From positions 1,240,001 through 1,304,000 of the forward strand of contig NZ_ATSX01000001.1 in the NCBI RefSeq assembly GCF_000527695.1: a stretch of DNA of 64,000 nt, written 5' to 3'. The notes beneath the pieces are model-generated. The model did not search any database and was not told the origin of the DNA. It saw only the letters and a list, made by a program, of their open reading frames with translations. Positions 15,969 through 25,663 of the stretch are shown in pieces. How positions within the stretch are numbered: position 1 is the first letter of the stretch; each line of letters opens with the position of its first letter. Source of the DNA: Commensalibacter papalotli (ex Servin-Garciduenas et al. 2014). Lineage in GTDB: Bacteria; Pseudomonadota; Alphaproteobacteria; Acetobacterales; Acetobacteraceae. A program made the translations under genes and the position numbers.

Positions 15969-18344
15969 TTAAAAAGCTGTTGTCATCGTCAACATCGTTG
16001 CGAACCCACCACCGATATTATAATAAGGCGAAGAGCCAGGAATGGATGTTCCGTATTTCCCTGTGGTTGTATGGGCATTCCCCGTTGGGCTTGAAACCCC
16101 AGATAAATATTTTTGATCAGTAATATTAATAAAATTCATTCTAATTTGGGGATGCTGCATAAAGCCATAACTATCAAATCGATATCCAAATGCTAAATTT
16201 CCTGTAGCGAAAGATCCCATAGATTCATCATTCATAAAGGTAGCATATTGCTTGCCTACCATTTTAACATCCCCATTTGCAAAGAAATGACCATTATCAT
16301 AAGTCAACCCAACCGCAAATTGCCAAGGAGGACTACGCACAGCCTGCTTTCCTTTAGTAGGTAATAAATCTCCATAAGAACGCAAATCATTATCCATTCT
16401 GGTATATAAATATTCACCAGAAACATAAGGGCTGAAATGATGCCATGGTTTTAACCCAATTTCCGCATCCACTCCACGGGATGTTTGCCCACCAGCATTA
16501 ATACTGGAACCAATCCATGCTCCATTTTGACGTAAAATTGTTGAAATTATACGATTTGTATAATTATAATTAAAAAACGTAATACTGCCTAAGAACCGAG
16601 GTCCATTATATCGATATCCTAACTCTTCTTCGATAGAATATTCCGTTTTTAATTTATTCGTACCCGATTGAGCAAGATCCCCTGAGTTCGGATCATAAGT
16701 ATCAAATAATTTTGATTTATGAGGCACTGCAAAATTCGTATTTACACTGGCAAAAATTTGATGCTCTTTGGTAAATTGATACCGCATTCCAATTCTGGGC
16801 AAAGGTTTGGAAACATTCTGTCCTGTACGATATTGTGGGCCTGGTAATTGATTCCAACCCGTGCGGTTTAATAAAACCTGCTTAAACCCAGCATCAATAA
16901 ACAATTTATTATCCATAAAATTCATATGATCACCCAAGAAAATTGCATTGGTTTGCGTAATCGTATGATCATTTTCGGCCGCTAATTGTTGACCGTCTGG
17001 TAAATGAATATTATTTTTAGAGCCACTCCATAAATCCCAAGGCCTCCCATTCGAAGAAACTGCAGTAAAAGGTTGTGTTACGACATCATCAACATAATCG
17101 TACCAATATCCTAATAAGAGTTGATGATGCTTTAAAGTATAAGTAAGTGTCGGTGTAAATCCCGAACGATACGTACGTTGAAACCACCCCCCCATTGCCA
17201 ATGCAGAGCCATCGACTGCCCCAGGAATAGTCACCTTGCCATCGACAGGTTGATTTCCTTGCCATAATCCATTTTCATTTAAGATGGAGCCATAAGGCGA
17301 ATTGCCATATCCATATTGAAAATAAGGGGTTACTTTGAATTGTAATTTATCCATCAATGTAAATTGAGATGGTGCTGCAACATAAACCTGTTGAAAAGTT
17401 TGCTGATATAATTTCCAATAATTTGTATTCTCAAGGCGATCTTTATACCATGTTCCTGAATAATTATTGCCATTCCCTGCCCCTTCTGTAATCCATTCAG
17501 ATTTGGTTGGCGTGTAATAACTGCTCGTCAGAGCATGATTCCAGTCTCCAAGCAACGAAATATGATTATCATTCCCCCACTCTTTAATAAACTTGAAATC
17601 AATATGGTTTCTGTGGTCATATCCAGGTCCACGCCAATTGCTCGCACCTGTATAAGAATAAGAAATAAATCCCTTAATCCCTGTTTTTCCGATTTCCCCT
17701 GTATCAATACGCATAAAGGCACGCTTTGTATTATGTGACCCATATGATAGTTCCGTCATCCCGCCAAATTTATCCGCAGGGTCTCGTAATTTTAAATTAA
17801 CAACACCACCGGCCGCATTATAAACTGGGCTATCCAAATCAGGAGAACCTTGAGCCAAAGAAATATTTTGTAAATTCTCACTATCTACAAATTGATTTAA
17901 ATATCCAAATCCATCGGATGCGTCATTGAGCGGCATCCCTTCCATCACATACCCAATTGAATTTCCCGTCATCCCACGCACAGTAATATCATTTTGTGAA
18001 GATATTCCATAAGGGTCAGAATTAGAAACATTTGCCCCAGGCAACATGCTTAAAAGGTTAAAAACATTGGATGTTGGAGCCTGCATTTGAATAAAATTTT
18101 GGGAAATATTACTAACCGCTTTATTTGCAGTTTCAGGTTTCATCAACCCACCCCCAGCTTGATCCCCAGCAAAGCCATAAGCCGTATGATACCTTGGGAT
18201 TTTCCCTGTAACTGTAATATGCTCACCATCATTTTCTGTTTGCTCTACAGAGGTTGACTCGATGGACAATCCTTTATCTATCAGGGAACAAAAAATAGTG
18301 ATAGTAAACGATACACGTAATAATAAAGAGACTTTAAACGTCAT
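15969..18344 (-). CDS. TonB-dependent outer membrane receptor, TPP-riboswitch controlled
   Basis: A 791-residue receptor. A signal-like N-terminus (MTFKVSLLLRVSF...) is followed by a TonB-box-like EHITVTG, a plug domain (NDITVRGMTGNSIGYVMEGM, AAGGVVNLKL) and a 22-strand-type barrel ending in Phe (MLTMTTAF), the usual outer membrane signal. The TPP riboswitch overlaps the leader: the apparent longer start at 18368 lies inside the aptamer, while ATG 18344 follows a strong ribosome site (GGGAGAGG). It should import thiamin, TPP or a thiamin precursor using the TonB system encoded at 34669-37326. Confidence 0.9.
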   Translation of the reverse strand: MTFKVSLLLRVSFTITIFCSLIDKGLSIESTSVEQTENDGEHITVTGKIPRYHTAYGFAGDQAGGGLMKPETANKAVSNISQNFIQMQAPTSNVFNLLSMLPGANVSNSDPYGISSQNDITVRGMTGNSIGYVMEGMPLNDASDGFGYLNQFVDSENLQNISLAQGSPDLDSPVYNAAGGVVNLKLRDPADKFGGMTELSYGSHNTKRAFMRIDTGEIGKTGIKGFISYSYTGASNWRGPGYDHRNHIDFKFIKEWGNDNHISLLGDWNHALTSSYYTPTKSEWITEGAGNGNNYSGTWYKDRLENTNYWKLYQQTFQQVYVAAPSQFTLMDKLQFKVTPYFQYGYGNSPYGSILNENGLWQGNQPVDGKVTIPGAVDGSALAMGGWFQRTYRSGFTPTLTYTLKHHQLLLGYWYDYVDDVVTQPFTAVSSNGRPWDLWSGSKNNIHLPDGQQLAAENDHTITQTNAIFLGDHMNFMDNKLFIDAGFKQVLLNRTGWNQLPGPQYRTGQNVSKPLPRIGMRYQFTKEHQIFASVNTNFAVPHKSKLFDTYDPNSGDLAQSGTNKLKTEYSIEEELGYRYNGPRFLGSITFFNYNYTNRIISTILRQNGAWIGSSINAGGQTSRGVDAEIGLKPWHHFSPYVSGEYLYTRMDNDLRSYGDLLPTKGKQAVRSPPWQFAVGLTYDNGHFFANGDVKMVGKQYATFMNDESMGSFATGNLAFGYRFDSYGFMQHPQIRMNFINITDQKYLSGVSSPTGNAHTTTGKYGTSIPGSSPYYNIGGGFATMLTMTTAF

Positions 18345-18351
18345 TTTTTCC

Positions 18352-18427
18352 TCTCCCTTCGCTGGCATGATCCAGATCAGGTTCTACGGGTGTATTCTCA
18401 GCCCCCATAAAAGAGGACACCCCGGTT
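18352..18427 (-). promoter_or_regulatory. TPP (THI-box) riboswitch
   Basis: On the - strand the conserved THI-box order is intact: GGGGTGTCC, GGGCTGAGAATACACCC, then GAACCTGATCTGGATCATGC and CAGCGAAGGGA. The 3' end of the aptamer runs directly into GGGAGAGG, the ribosome site of the TonB receptor, so control is probably at translation: TPP binding would hide the site. No separate terminator hairpin is seen between aptamer and start codon. Confidence 0.95.
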
Positions 18428-18451
18428 AAATAAATTATATAATTTTCATAT

Positions 18452-18493
18452 ACTGAATTTTAATAAATTTAAACTGAATTTTAATAAATTTAA
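18452..18493. repeat. 21-bp perfect tandem duplication
   Basis: Two identical AT-rich units at 18452-18472 and 18473-18493, each beginning ACTGAATTTTAA. They lie between the stop codon of the first FUSC gene and the TPP aptamer, where the promoter of the receptor should be. Confidence 0.85.
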
Positions 18494-18501
18494 ATATTTT
18501 T

Positions 18502-20682
18502 TTAATCCCATTTTTCATTCAATAAAAAATAATGGTTAACATCAAGAAATGATGCATTTTTTTCGAGTGAATCCGCAATTATTGTTAAGCACGAAATTGC
18601 TGCAATCATTTCCATTCTAACTGCTAAATTTTTCTCGGTCTTTTCTCTTTTACGTAAACGCCGAATAACATTGTGCGCCATAACAACCGTGCGCCCATAA
18701 GAACCATGCATATTAAATCTTGTAATACGTCTTAATACAATTTTCAAAAGTATTTTAATATCATCTGTGACAATATCCTGTGCTATCATGGATCTTAAAC
18801 GTAATATATTTAATCCAATCATCATCACGGCCAGCGCACCAAAATGATAAGCCTGCACAACTTTTGTATTTTGAGTTGTATTGAGTTGTCGCATCATAGT
18901 TACTAACAGCTCGGTTGTTTGAAACAACCAAATACGTGGATTACGTTTTAATGCCGTCGGTAGCGAGCGCAATCGTTTTAATAAAGTTTGGCGCATATGT
19001 AATCTTGTTTTCAAAGGACTATAAGGATAAAAAATTTTAAAAGAAACTATAGAAAAAATAATTCCCATAAATAAGGATAGGGAGTTATTAAAGAATGAAA
19101 TTTCATCCAACCGCACACCATTGTCCAATCCTATCATATAAGGCAAATAAGATGCATAAGAGGCTGATACGCCCAAAGTTTTAGGATAAGCAATACCCAA
19201 ACCCCCAATCATTGTTGGAATAAATAATACTGCGCAAAGCATTTCAATACTCGTAACTGATGGAATAAAATAAAATGTTAAAGTCCATCCAACAAATAAT
19301 GCCCATAATGATCCCTTAAGCCATCCCCATGTTACCGCAGAAGGGTTTTCGAATAAACAAAAGCGCGCGCACCCCATTCCTACCAAAGCAACAGTCGTAC
19401 CACCCTTATCCCATCCAGTAATATACCACATAATACAGGCTGCCAGCATAGCCATCAGCGTACGAATCCCGTTTTTCCAAGCCAAGTCATAATTCAAGGG
19501 TGGATTTACATGAAATTTAAAGTGATCATTTGATATTGGATGTGTACTTTTGTAATATTCATCCAAAGTAACTTGAAGCTCTCCTAAGAGCTCGCTAAGA
19601 GTTCGAAATAAAATACGATCATTAAAAATCGCTTCTTTATATTTTTCATAATCCTCTATAGATCCCGAATATTTCTTTTCATAAAAACTATCAGTAATAT
19701 ATTGTCTGCACTCCCAACGTAATTTATTAAGCCGCCTTTGCTCATGCTTAAAATCTTGTTCTTGTTCAATACGATTAATTAATTTATCTAGTCGATCTTG
19801 AACAAAAGGAATAAATTTTTCAAAATCATGTGTAAGGTTTTTAAAATGAGACATTTGCGTTGCAAGCCCCATTCCTCTGGACAGCACGGCTGTGACAGAA
19901 AATAAAGCCGCATGAGCGTGATCCCCTGTATGGTCATGCCCATTCATTTCAATTTGTCTGAATTCGATCAAGTTGTTAAAATTAACAATAGAAGTAAATA
20001 GCTCTTGAGAAGAAACAATGGCTTTTTCATCCCCTGAAATCATTTTTGAAATAGAATGAAGCGTTCCTTTGATAGCAAAGAGCAAATTATCATTAAGCTC
20101 TTTCCTGGCATTACTATCAAGATTAAAATCAAAGATACGCCCTACAAAACTATCTGCAAATACCCCCAATAAAATATAAGTCCCTCTGGACATAGCCAGC
20201 ATAAATATACCATCTGGATTATTCACAGAACCAAAGGCAATAATAGCACATGTATAGCCTGCCAATACCATGGCATAAGCCTTAAAACTTTGCATACAAG
20301 TGCCAAACCATACACAAATTGCAACAAACAAAGAAACAGTTAAATCAAATAACCATGCTTGTTGAGGAAAAACTGCTACAAAAAAAATCGCAGCTATCAC
20401 ACCAAAAACCGTTCCAACCGCTCGCCAATAAGCTTTAGAAATCGTTTCACCACGCGAGGTATTGCGCGCACAAACCCAAACCGTCATTGGTGCCCATTTA
20501 GGGCTGTCCATTTGCAACCACAATGCTATCGCCAAAGCTAAAAAAGAAGCTATGGTCGTCCGAAGTGCAAAGAGAAAAGCAGAACTTGAAGGTGCATAAA
20601 TCCACTCAAAAGATTTAATAAAATCTTTACGTAAAAGAAGATGCTTTTCCATCCAAGACGTGACAGGTTGAAAACTGGCCAC
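18502..20682 (-). CDS. FUSC-family membrane protein, copy 1
   Basis: A 726-residue protein of the fusaric acid resistance/AaeB type: an N-terminal helix cluster (FALRTTIASFLALAIALWL, then WAPMTVWVCARNTSRGETISKA), a soluble middle of about 230 residues, a second helix cluster (RTLMAMLAACIMWYITGWD ...) and a cytoplasmic C-terminus. Relatives export aromatic acids or related toxic compounds from the inner membrane, usually with a periplasmic adaptor that is absent here. First of four adjacent homologues (reading along the + strand), each separated by about 50-460 bp. It differs more from copies 2 and 3 than they do from each other. Confidence 0.88.
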   Translation of the reverse strand: MASFQPVTSWMEKHLLLRKDFIKSFEWIYAPSSSAFLFALRTTIASFLALAIALWLQMDSPKWAPMTVWVCARNTSRGETISKAYWRAVGTVFGVIAAIFFVAVFPQQAWLFDLTVSLFVAICVWFGTCMQSFKAYAMVLAGYTCAIIAFGSVNNPDGIFMLAMSRGTYILLGVFADSFVGRIFDFNLDSNARKELNDNLLFAIKGTLHSISKMISGDEKAIVSSQELFTSIVNFNNLIEFRQIEMNGHDHTGDHAHAALFSVTAVLSRGMGLATQMSHFKNLTHDFEKFIPFVQDRLDKLINRIEQEQDFKHEQRRLNKLRWECRQYITDSFYEKKYSGSIEDYEKYKEAIFNDRILFRTLSELLGELQVTLDEYYKSTHPISNDHFKFHVNPPLNYDLAWKNGIRTLMAMLAACIMWYITGWDKGGTTVALVGMGCARFCLFENPSAVTWGWLKGSLWALFVGWTLTFYFIPSVTSIEMLCAVLFIPTMIGGLGIAYPKTLGVSASYASYLPYMIGLDNGVRLDEISFFNNSLSLFMGIIFSIVSFKIFYPYSPLKTRLHMRQTLLKRLRSLPTALKRNPRIWLFQTTELLVTMMRQLNTTQNTKVVQAYHFGALAVMMIGLNILRLRSMIAQDIVTDDIKILLKIVLRRITRFNMHGSYGRTVVMAHNVIRRLRKREKTEKNLAVRMEMIAAISCLTIIADSLEKNASFLDVNHYFLLNEKWD

Positions 20683-20790
20683 AAGAAACCTTATGAAATT
20701 AAAAAAAGGAATTTTTTAAAAATAATTATAATAAAACGGCGTTAATTTATTCCTTTTTTTTGCAATCTTCAAACATTAAATCAGTTTATT

Positions 20791-22962
20791 TTAATAAAAT
20801 AACATATTATGAGATTTCACCCTTAAAAATGGAGCATTTTTATCCAGAGCATAAGTCATTAATATTAAGGCAGAAATTGCAACACTAATTTCCATACGCA
20901 CAGCAAGGTTTTTTTCTGTGGTTTCTCTTTGCCTAAACCTTGCAATAGCACGATGTGCAATCATAACTGTGCGCGCATGCTGTCCGTATTTAGCTTTTTG
21001 ACCTTGAAATTTAGCAACCCTTCTTAATACTACTCGTAAAATATTACGAATATCCTCGGTAATAATATCATGCTCAATCATTGCACGCAGACGAATAATA
21101 TTAATCCCAATTAACATCACCGCCATACTACCATGACGATAATTACTGGCCATCCCACTATTTTTACTGATTCCCAATTGATTCATTAAAATTGAAAACG
21201 TTCCAGAAACAAAATTAATCCATTCTCTGGGCAATGGAGATTTCCGAGTATTTGCAAGATTATGCAATCCATGTAAAAGCTTTTGGCGCATCTGACGTTT
21301 TAACTTACGCTGATGATAAGGAAATACAATTTGATAAGCAATTAACGCAACAAGACCACTAAGGAATAACGCCAATGAATCATTAAAAAATGAAATCTCA
21401 TCAACCCTGCCACTATTTGAAAATCCTAGTAAATAGCAAAAAAAGAACATATATCCCCCAGCAATCGGTGCATATTTAGGTGTACACATTGCCAATGCAC
21501 CAATTCCCAAAGGAACTATTAAAACCATACAAAGCACTTCATAAACTGTAATCCAGGGCATAATGATCATATTAAAGAAAAAAGCTGACAGAATAGCAAT
21601 ACAAATCCCTTTAAACCAACCTATGCAAGCAACACTGATATTATCAAAAACACAAAAACGCGAACAACCCATACATAAAAAAGCAAGAAACACGCTCGCA
21701 TTATGCCATCCTGTTATTTCCCAAAGAAGGCAACCTACTGTAATGGTTACAAAAGCCCTAATAGCATTTCGAGCAGCACGTTTATAATCGGGGGGAAATT
21801 TTACTGCGAATTTGAAATTATCTTGTTTTTTTATATCCTGACTTTTGCTTAATTCCAGCAAAGTCGTTTCAAGCTCTGCCAAAATCTCTCGCAGACTTTG
21901 ATATAAAATCCGATCATTTAACGCTCTTTGCGTATATTGATTATCAATAACTTTAATATTCCCTGCACACTTATAAAAACTGTCAGAAACTTTTTGCCGA
22001 CACTCCCACCGCAAAGCATTGATAGAAAGCAGTAAATCTTTGGGGTTATTTCCCTCTTTCAAGCCCATCAAAACACTAGATATAAGACTTTTTGTATGTG
22101 GTAAAATTTGATAAAATTGTAATGTTTTCCCTTTCATTTCCCTTAAATGAATTGAAAAACCCATAGCCTTGACTAATAACGCAGAAATCGAAGAAAGCGT
22201 TGCACGAGCATGATCACCTGTATGCCCAGTCCCTTTTAACTCTATTTCTCTGAATTCCACATTATGGTTTAAAGCAATAATAGAGGTTAAAATTTGATCA
22301 GACTGTGCTACTTCCCAATTTTTTCCTTCTATAATATGGATAATAGATGCCAATGCACCTTCCACGGCGGTTCTTAGATCCTTGTTAAGTTTTTGGTGAG
22401 CATAATGATGTAAATTAACCTCGAATAAACGGGCGATAAGATTTTCAACAAATATCCCTAAAATAAAATAAGAGCCTCTGGACATTGCCATCATAAAAGT
22501 TGTGTTTGGATCATTAACAGAGGCAAATAAAACAATAGCACAACTGAAACCCGCCATCGACCAACCAAAAGACAAAAAATGTCTAGTGCAACTGGCAAAC
22601 CAACAACACAGTGCAACCCATAAAGCAACGATAACTTCAAACAGTAAAGATTGTTGAGGAAAACTGGCCATAATCGCAAACACAGCTATGATACCGACAA
22701 TATTGCCTAAAATAACCCAATAGGCTTTGGATAAAATTTCTCCACGAGAAGAATTCTGCGCGACAACCCATACAGACATAATTGCCCATCTGGGACTATC
22801 CATTTCCATCCATAAAGCAATTGCCAGCGCGATATAAGAAGCCAGGATTGTTCGAAAAGCAAAAATTAGTGCGGTTTTAGAGGGGCAAAATAACCAGCGC
22901 CAATTTTCAAAAGAAAAATAGCTTAAAGAAAGAGTTTTGCCAGATTTCACCCCAAAAAACAC
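20791..22962 (-). CDS. FUSC-family membrane protein, copy 2
   Basis: A 723-residue homologue with the same two helix clusters: FAFRTILASYIALAIALWM and WAIMSVWVVAQNSSRGEILS at the N-terminus, then RNAIRAFVTITVGCLLWEIT in the second half. The C-terminal cytoplasmic helices keep the copy-wide pattern VLRRVAKF ... RTVMIAHRAIARFRQRETTE. It is clearly the sister of copy 3. Probable inner-membrane efflux of aromatic or amphipathic acids; the substrate is unknown. It lies 108 bp from copy 1 and probably shares its direction of transcription with all four. Confidence 0.88.
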   Translation of the reverse strand: MFFGVKSGKTLSLSYFSFENWRWLFCPSKTALIFAFRTILASYIALAIALWMEMDSPRWAIMSVWVVAQNSSRGEILSKAYWVILGNIVGIIAVFAIMASFPQQSLLFEVIVALWVALCCWFASCTRHFLSFGWSMAGFSCAIVLFASVNDPNTTFMMAMSRGSYFILGIFVENLIARLFEVNLHHYAHQKLNKDLRTAVEGALASIIHIIEGKNWEVAQSDQILTSIIALNHNVEFREIELKGTGHTGDHARATLSSISALLVKAMGFSIHLREMKGKTLQFYQILPHTKSLISSVLMGLKEGNNPKDLLLSINALRWECRQKVSDSFYKCAGNIKVIDNQYTQRALNDRILYQSLREILAELETTLLELSKSQDIKKQDNFKFAVKFPPDYKRAARNAIRAFVTITVGCLLWEITGWHNASVFLAFLCMGCSRFCVFDNISVACIGWFKGICIAILSAFFFNMIIMPWITVYEVLCMVLIVPLGIGALAMCTPKYAPIAGGYMFFFCYLLGFSNSGRVDEISFFNDSLALFLSGLVALIAYQIVFPYHQRKLKRQMRQKLLHGLHNLANTRKSPLPREWINFVSGTFSILMNQLGISKNSGMASNYRHGSMAVMLIGINIIRLRAMIEHDIITEDIRNILRVVLRRVAKFQGQKAKYGQHARTVMIAHRAIARFRQRETTEKNLAVRMEISVAISALILMTYALDKNAPFLRVKSHNMLFY

Positions 22963-23424
22963 CTTATCGATTATCGGCCAGAAAAACGTATATTACGAAT
23001 GCAACGAAATAAATCAATTTTTTTCTATAATAAAAAATTCTCATAAGAGAAAAATATGAATGAACGCTACCTGGTTAAATCAGGGATTATTCCTCTTTTT
23101 TTTGAAAAGATTAACGTTCATTCGATAATTTTTTATACATATCACAACCATCTTGTGATTGATTTAAACAAGCTCGTTTAAAATATTTTTATACTTTAAT
23201 TTAGTCTTGAATCATACCTACACAGTGATAATAAACACCTCCAAAACTATACTGGCGTCAGCATTTTCTTGACTATTGTTCTTACCTGACAAGATATTTC
23301 GTCGTTACAAAGATTTTTTGGAATAACTAGGATACATCCCTTCTATTAATCTCAGCAAAATGAACATAATAATATTCAAAATCTTCACTTTAGAGTCATT
23401 TTATAAAACGGCTTAACCATTTTT
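22963..23424. other. Long intergenic region inside the FUSC cluster
   Basis: About 460 bp, far more than the other gaps in the cluster. No coding frame with a ribosome site is visible on either strand. It holds the inverted repeat at 23058-23123. It may contain the promoter for copies 2 and 1 or a small RNA; otherwise nothing can be assigned. Confidence 0.5.
23058..23123. repeat. Inverted repeat flanking a T-rich segment
   Basis: GAATGAACG (23058-23066) and CGTTCATTC (23115-23123) are perfect 9-bp arms around 48 bp that include a T-rich run and CTGGTTAAATCAGG, itself a small hairpin. It could be a folded small RNA or a decayed mobile element end. Confidence 0.4.
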
Positions 23425-25569
23425 TTATTTTTTTACTCTTAAAAAAGAAGCATTTTTATCTAAAGCATAAGAGATCAGTATCAACGATGAAATCGCCGCA
23501 CTCACTTCAATCCTTACAGCCAAATTTTTTTCTGAGAATTCACGTTGCCTAAAACGTGCAATCGCACGATGAGCAACCATCACTGTTCTAGCGTGAGGTG
23601 CATACCCCGCTTTACGCCCATCAAACATCGAAATACGCCTTAAAACTACCCTAAGGATATCTTTAATATCTTCGGTCATAATATCATGGTCAACCATATG
23701 ACGAAGACGAATAATATTAATCCCAATCAACATCACAGCCATATTTCCATGACGATAACTTTTAACCAAACTTGTGTTACGATCCTCGTTTAATTGGCGC
23801 ATTAACACAACAAATGCCTCTGAAACAAAGCCCACCCATTCTCTGGCCAAAGGCAAAGATGAGGACGAAGACTGTGCCAAATGATGCAGACCTTGTAATA
23901 ATTTCATCCTCATTTGTCGCCTTAATCGTCGAGAACGATAAGGAAAAAATAGTCGATAAGAGGCCAATGCAAAAACACCACTCATAAATACAGCCAAGGC
24001 ATTATTTAAAAATGATATTTCATCAACACGTCCCTCATTGGCAAAACCCAACATATAACAAAAGAAAAAAGCATATGTCGAAGCAATAGAAGCAAGCCTG
24101 GGCACACACATCGCCAAAGCTCCTATGCCCAAAGGAACAATCATTAATATAAACAACAAATTAAGATTACTGACGGCGGGCATAATAAGGAAGTTATAAA
24201 AACCTCCAACGATAATTGCGATACATGCGCCTTTAAACCACCCCCAACAAGCCAAAGTCGCATTTTCAAATAAACAAAAACGCGCACATCCCATACATAA
24301 AAAAGCTAAGAATAACGGTCCACGATCCCATCCCGTAATTTCCCATGCCAGACACCCTAAAGTAATGGCAAAAAAGGCACGAATTGCATTTCTCCACGCT
24401 CTTCTGAAATCAAAACTGGGTTTAATATCAAACTTAAATTTATCATATAAATTAAAGTCTCGACTTTTACTTAATTCACGCAAAGTAACGTCTAACTCAG
24501 CTAATATCTCTCGTAAGCTTTGATATAAGATACGATCATTCAAACTTTTTCGAGTATAATCCTCATTCGTTGCTTGGGGGCTGCCTAAATTTTTATAAAA
24601 ACTATCCGCAATTCTTTGACGACATTCCCAACGTAACGCATTCAAAGCTATCAATGTTTCGGATAAAGGAGACCCCTTATTCAGTTGATCTAATAATTGT
24701 AATAAGTAACTTTTGGTTAGTGGCACAATATAGTGAAAATTAAGCACGTCTTTTTGAATTTGCTTGAGATGAATGGAAAAACCTGTGGCCTTTACCAATA
24801 ATCCAGAAACTGAGGCCAACACAGCACGGGCATGAGCCCCTGTATGCCCAGTGCCTTTCATTTCTCGTTCTCTAAATTCAATATTATTATTTAATCCTAT
24901 AATCGAAGATAACAATTGATCTGACTGCGCCACAGCCCAATCGTCCCCATCAAGCATCTTAGAAACAGATTTAATGCCCTCTTCAACCGCTTTTTGCAAA
25001 TCATCATTGAGTTTTTTATGAGCTTGGTGGTGCAAGTTAAGGTCGAATAAGCGGGCTGTAAAATTTTCTGCTAGAACCCCCAGCATAAAATAACTGCCTC
25101 GTGACATTGCCATCATAAAAGTTTCATTAGGATTTCCAACAGAAGAGAACAAAACAATAGCACAACTATAGCCCGCCATAACCATACCCAAAGCACGAAA
25201 GTTACGCGTACAACTGCTCACCCAGCAACATAACGCAACCCACAAAGCAACCGTAACTTCGAATAATATAGGCTGTTGAGGAAAGCTTGCCATAATCCAT
25301 AATGAAACGATAATACCTGTAATATTACCAACAATAATCCAGTATGCTTTGGATAATACTTCACCACGAGAAGAATTCTGTGCCACAATCCACACAGCCA
25401 TAATCGCCCAACGTGGGCTGTCCATCTCCATCCACAGTGCTATAACAAGAACAACATAAGAGGCGATTAGCGTACGAAAAGCAAAAATAATTGCTGTTTT
25501 TTGTGGTGCATATAACCACTGAAACGATTTTAACGTAGTTTGACCAAAGGCCATGTGTTTTGCCCACAT
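23425..25569 (-). CDS. FUSC-family membrane protein, copy 3
   Basis: A 714-residue homologue very close to copy 2: shared stretches include MDSPRWAIMAVWIVAQNSSR near the N-terminus, VALWVALCCW, FMMAMSRGSYFMLG and MKGTGHTGAHARA in the soluble middle. The second helix cluster begins RNAIRAFFAITLGCLAWEIT. Same predicted inner-membrane efflux role. The start may be the ATG at 25569 or the one at 25554; neither has a strong ribosome site. It is preceded by 95 bp after copy 4. Confidence 0.88.
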   Translation of the reverse strand: MWAKHMAFGQTTLKSFQWLYAPQKTAIIFAFRTLIASYVVLVIALWMEMDSPRWAIMAVWIVAQNSSRGEVLSKAYWIIVGNITGIIVSLWIMASFPQQPILFEVTVALWVALCCWVSSCTRNFRALGMVMAGYSCAIVLFSSVGNPNETFMMAMSRGSYFMLGVLAENFTARLFDLNLHHQAHKKLNDDLQKAVEEGIKSVSKMLDGDDWAVAQSDQLLSSIIGLNNNIEFREREMKGTGHTGAHARAVLASVSGLLVKATGFSIHLKQIQKDVLNFHYIVPLTKSYLLQLLDQLNKGSPLSETLIALNALRWECRQRIADSFYKNLGSPQATNEDYTRKSLNDRILYQSLREILAELDVTLRELSKSRDFNLYDKFKFDIKPSFDFRRAWRNAIRAFFAITLGCLAWEITGWDRGPLFLAFLCMGCARFCLFENATLACWGWFKGACIAIIVGGFYNFLIMPAVSNLNLLFILMIVPLGIGALAMCVPRLASIASTYAFFFCYMLGFANEGRVDEISFLNNALAVFMSGVFALASYRLFFPYRSRRLRRQMRMKLLQGLHHLAQSSSSSLPLAREWVGFVSEAFVVLMRQLNEDRNTSLVKSYRHGNMAVMLIGINIIRLRHMVDHDIMTEDIKDILRVVLRRISMFDGRKAGYAPHARTVMVAHRAIARFRQREFSEKNLAVRIEVSAAISSLILISYALDKNASFLRVKK

Positions 25570-25663
25570 TTATTACGATAAAGATACTTATCTAGTAATT
25601 ATTGCTATAAATATCTCAAGCATTTTATTCATTAAAATAATCATTTAAACAAAAAAATATTTA

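Noticed and set aside
18345-18368. Longer start for the TonB receptor (MPAKGEEK)
   Set aside because: Those bases are the 3' part of the TPP aptamer; the ribosome site GGGAGAGG serves ATG 18344.
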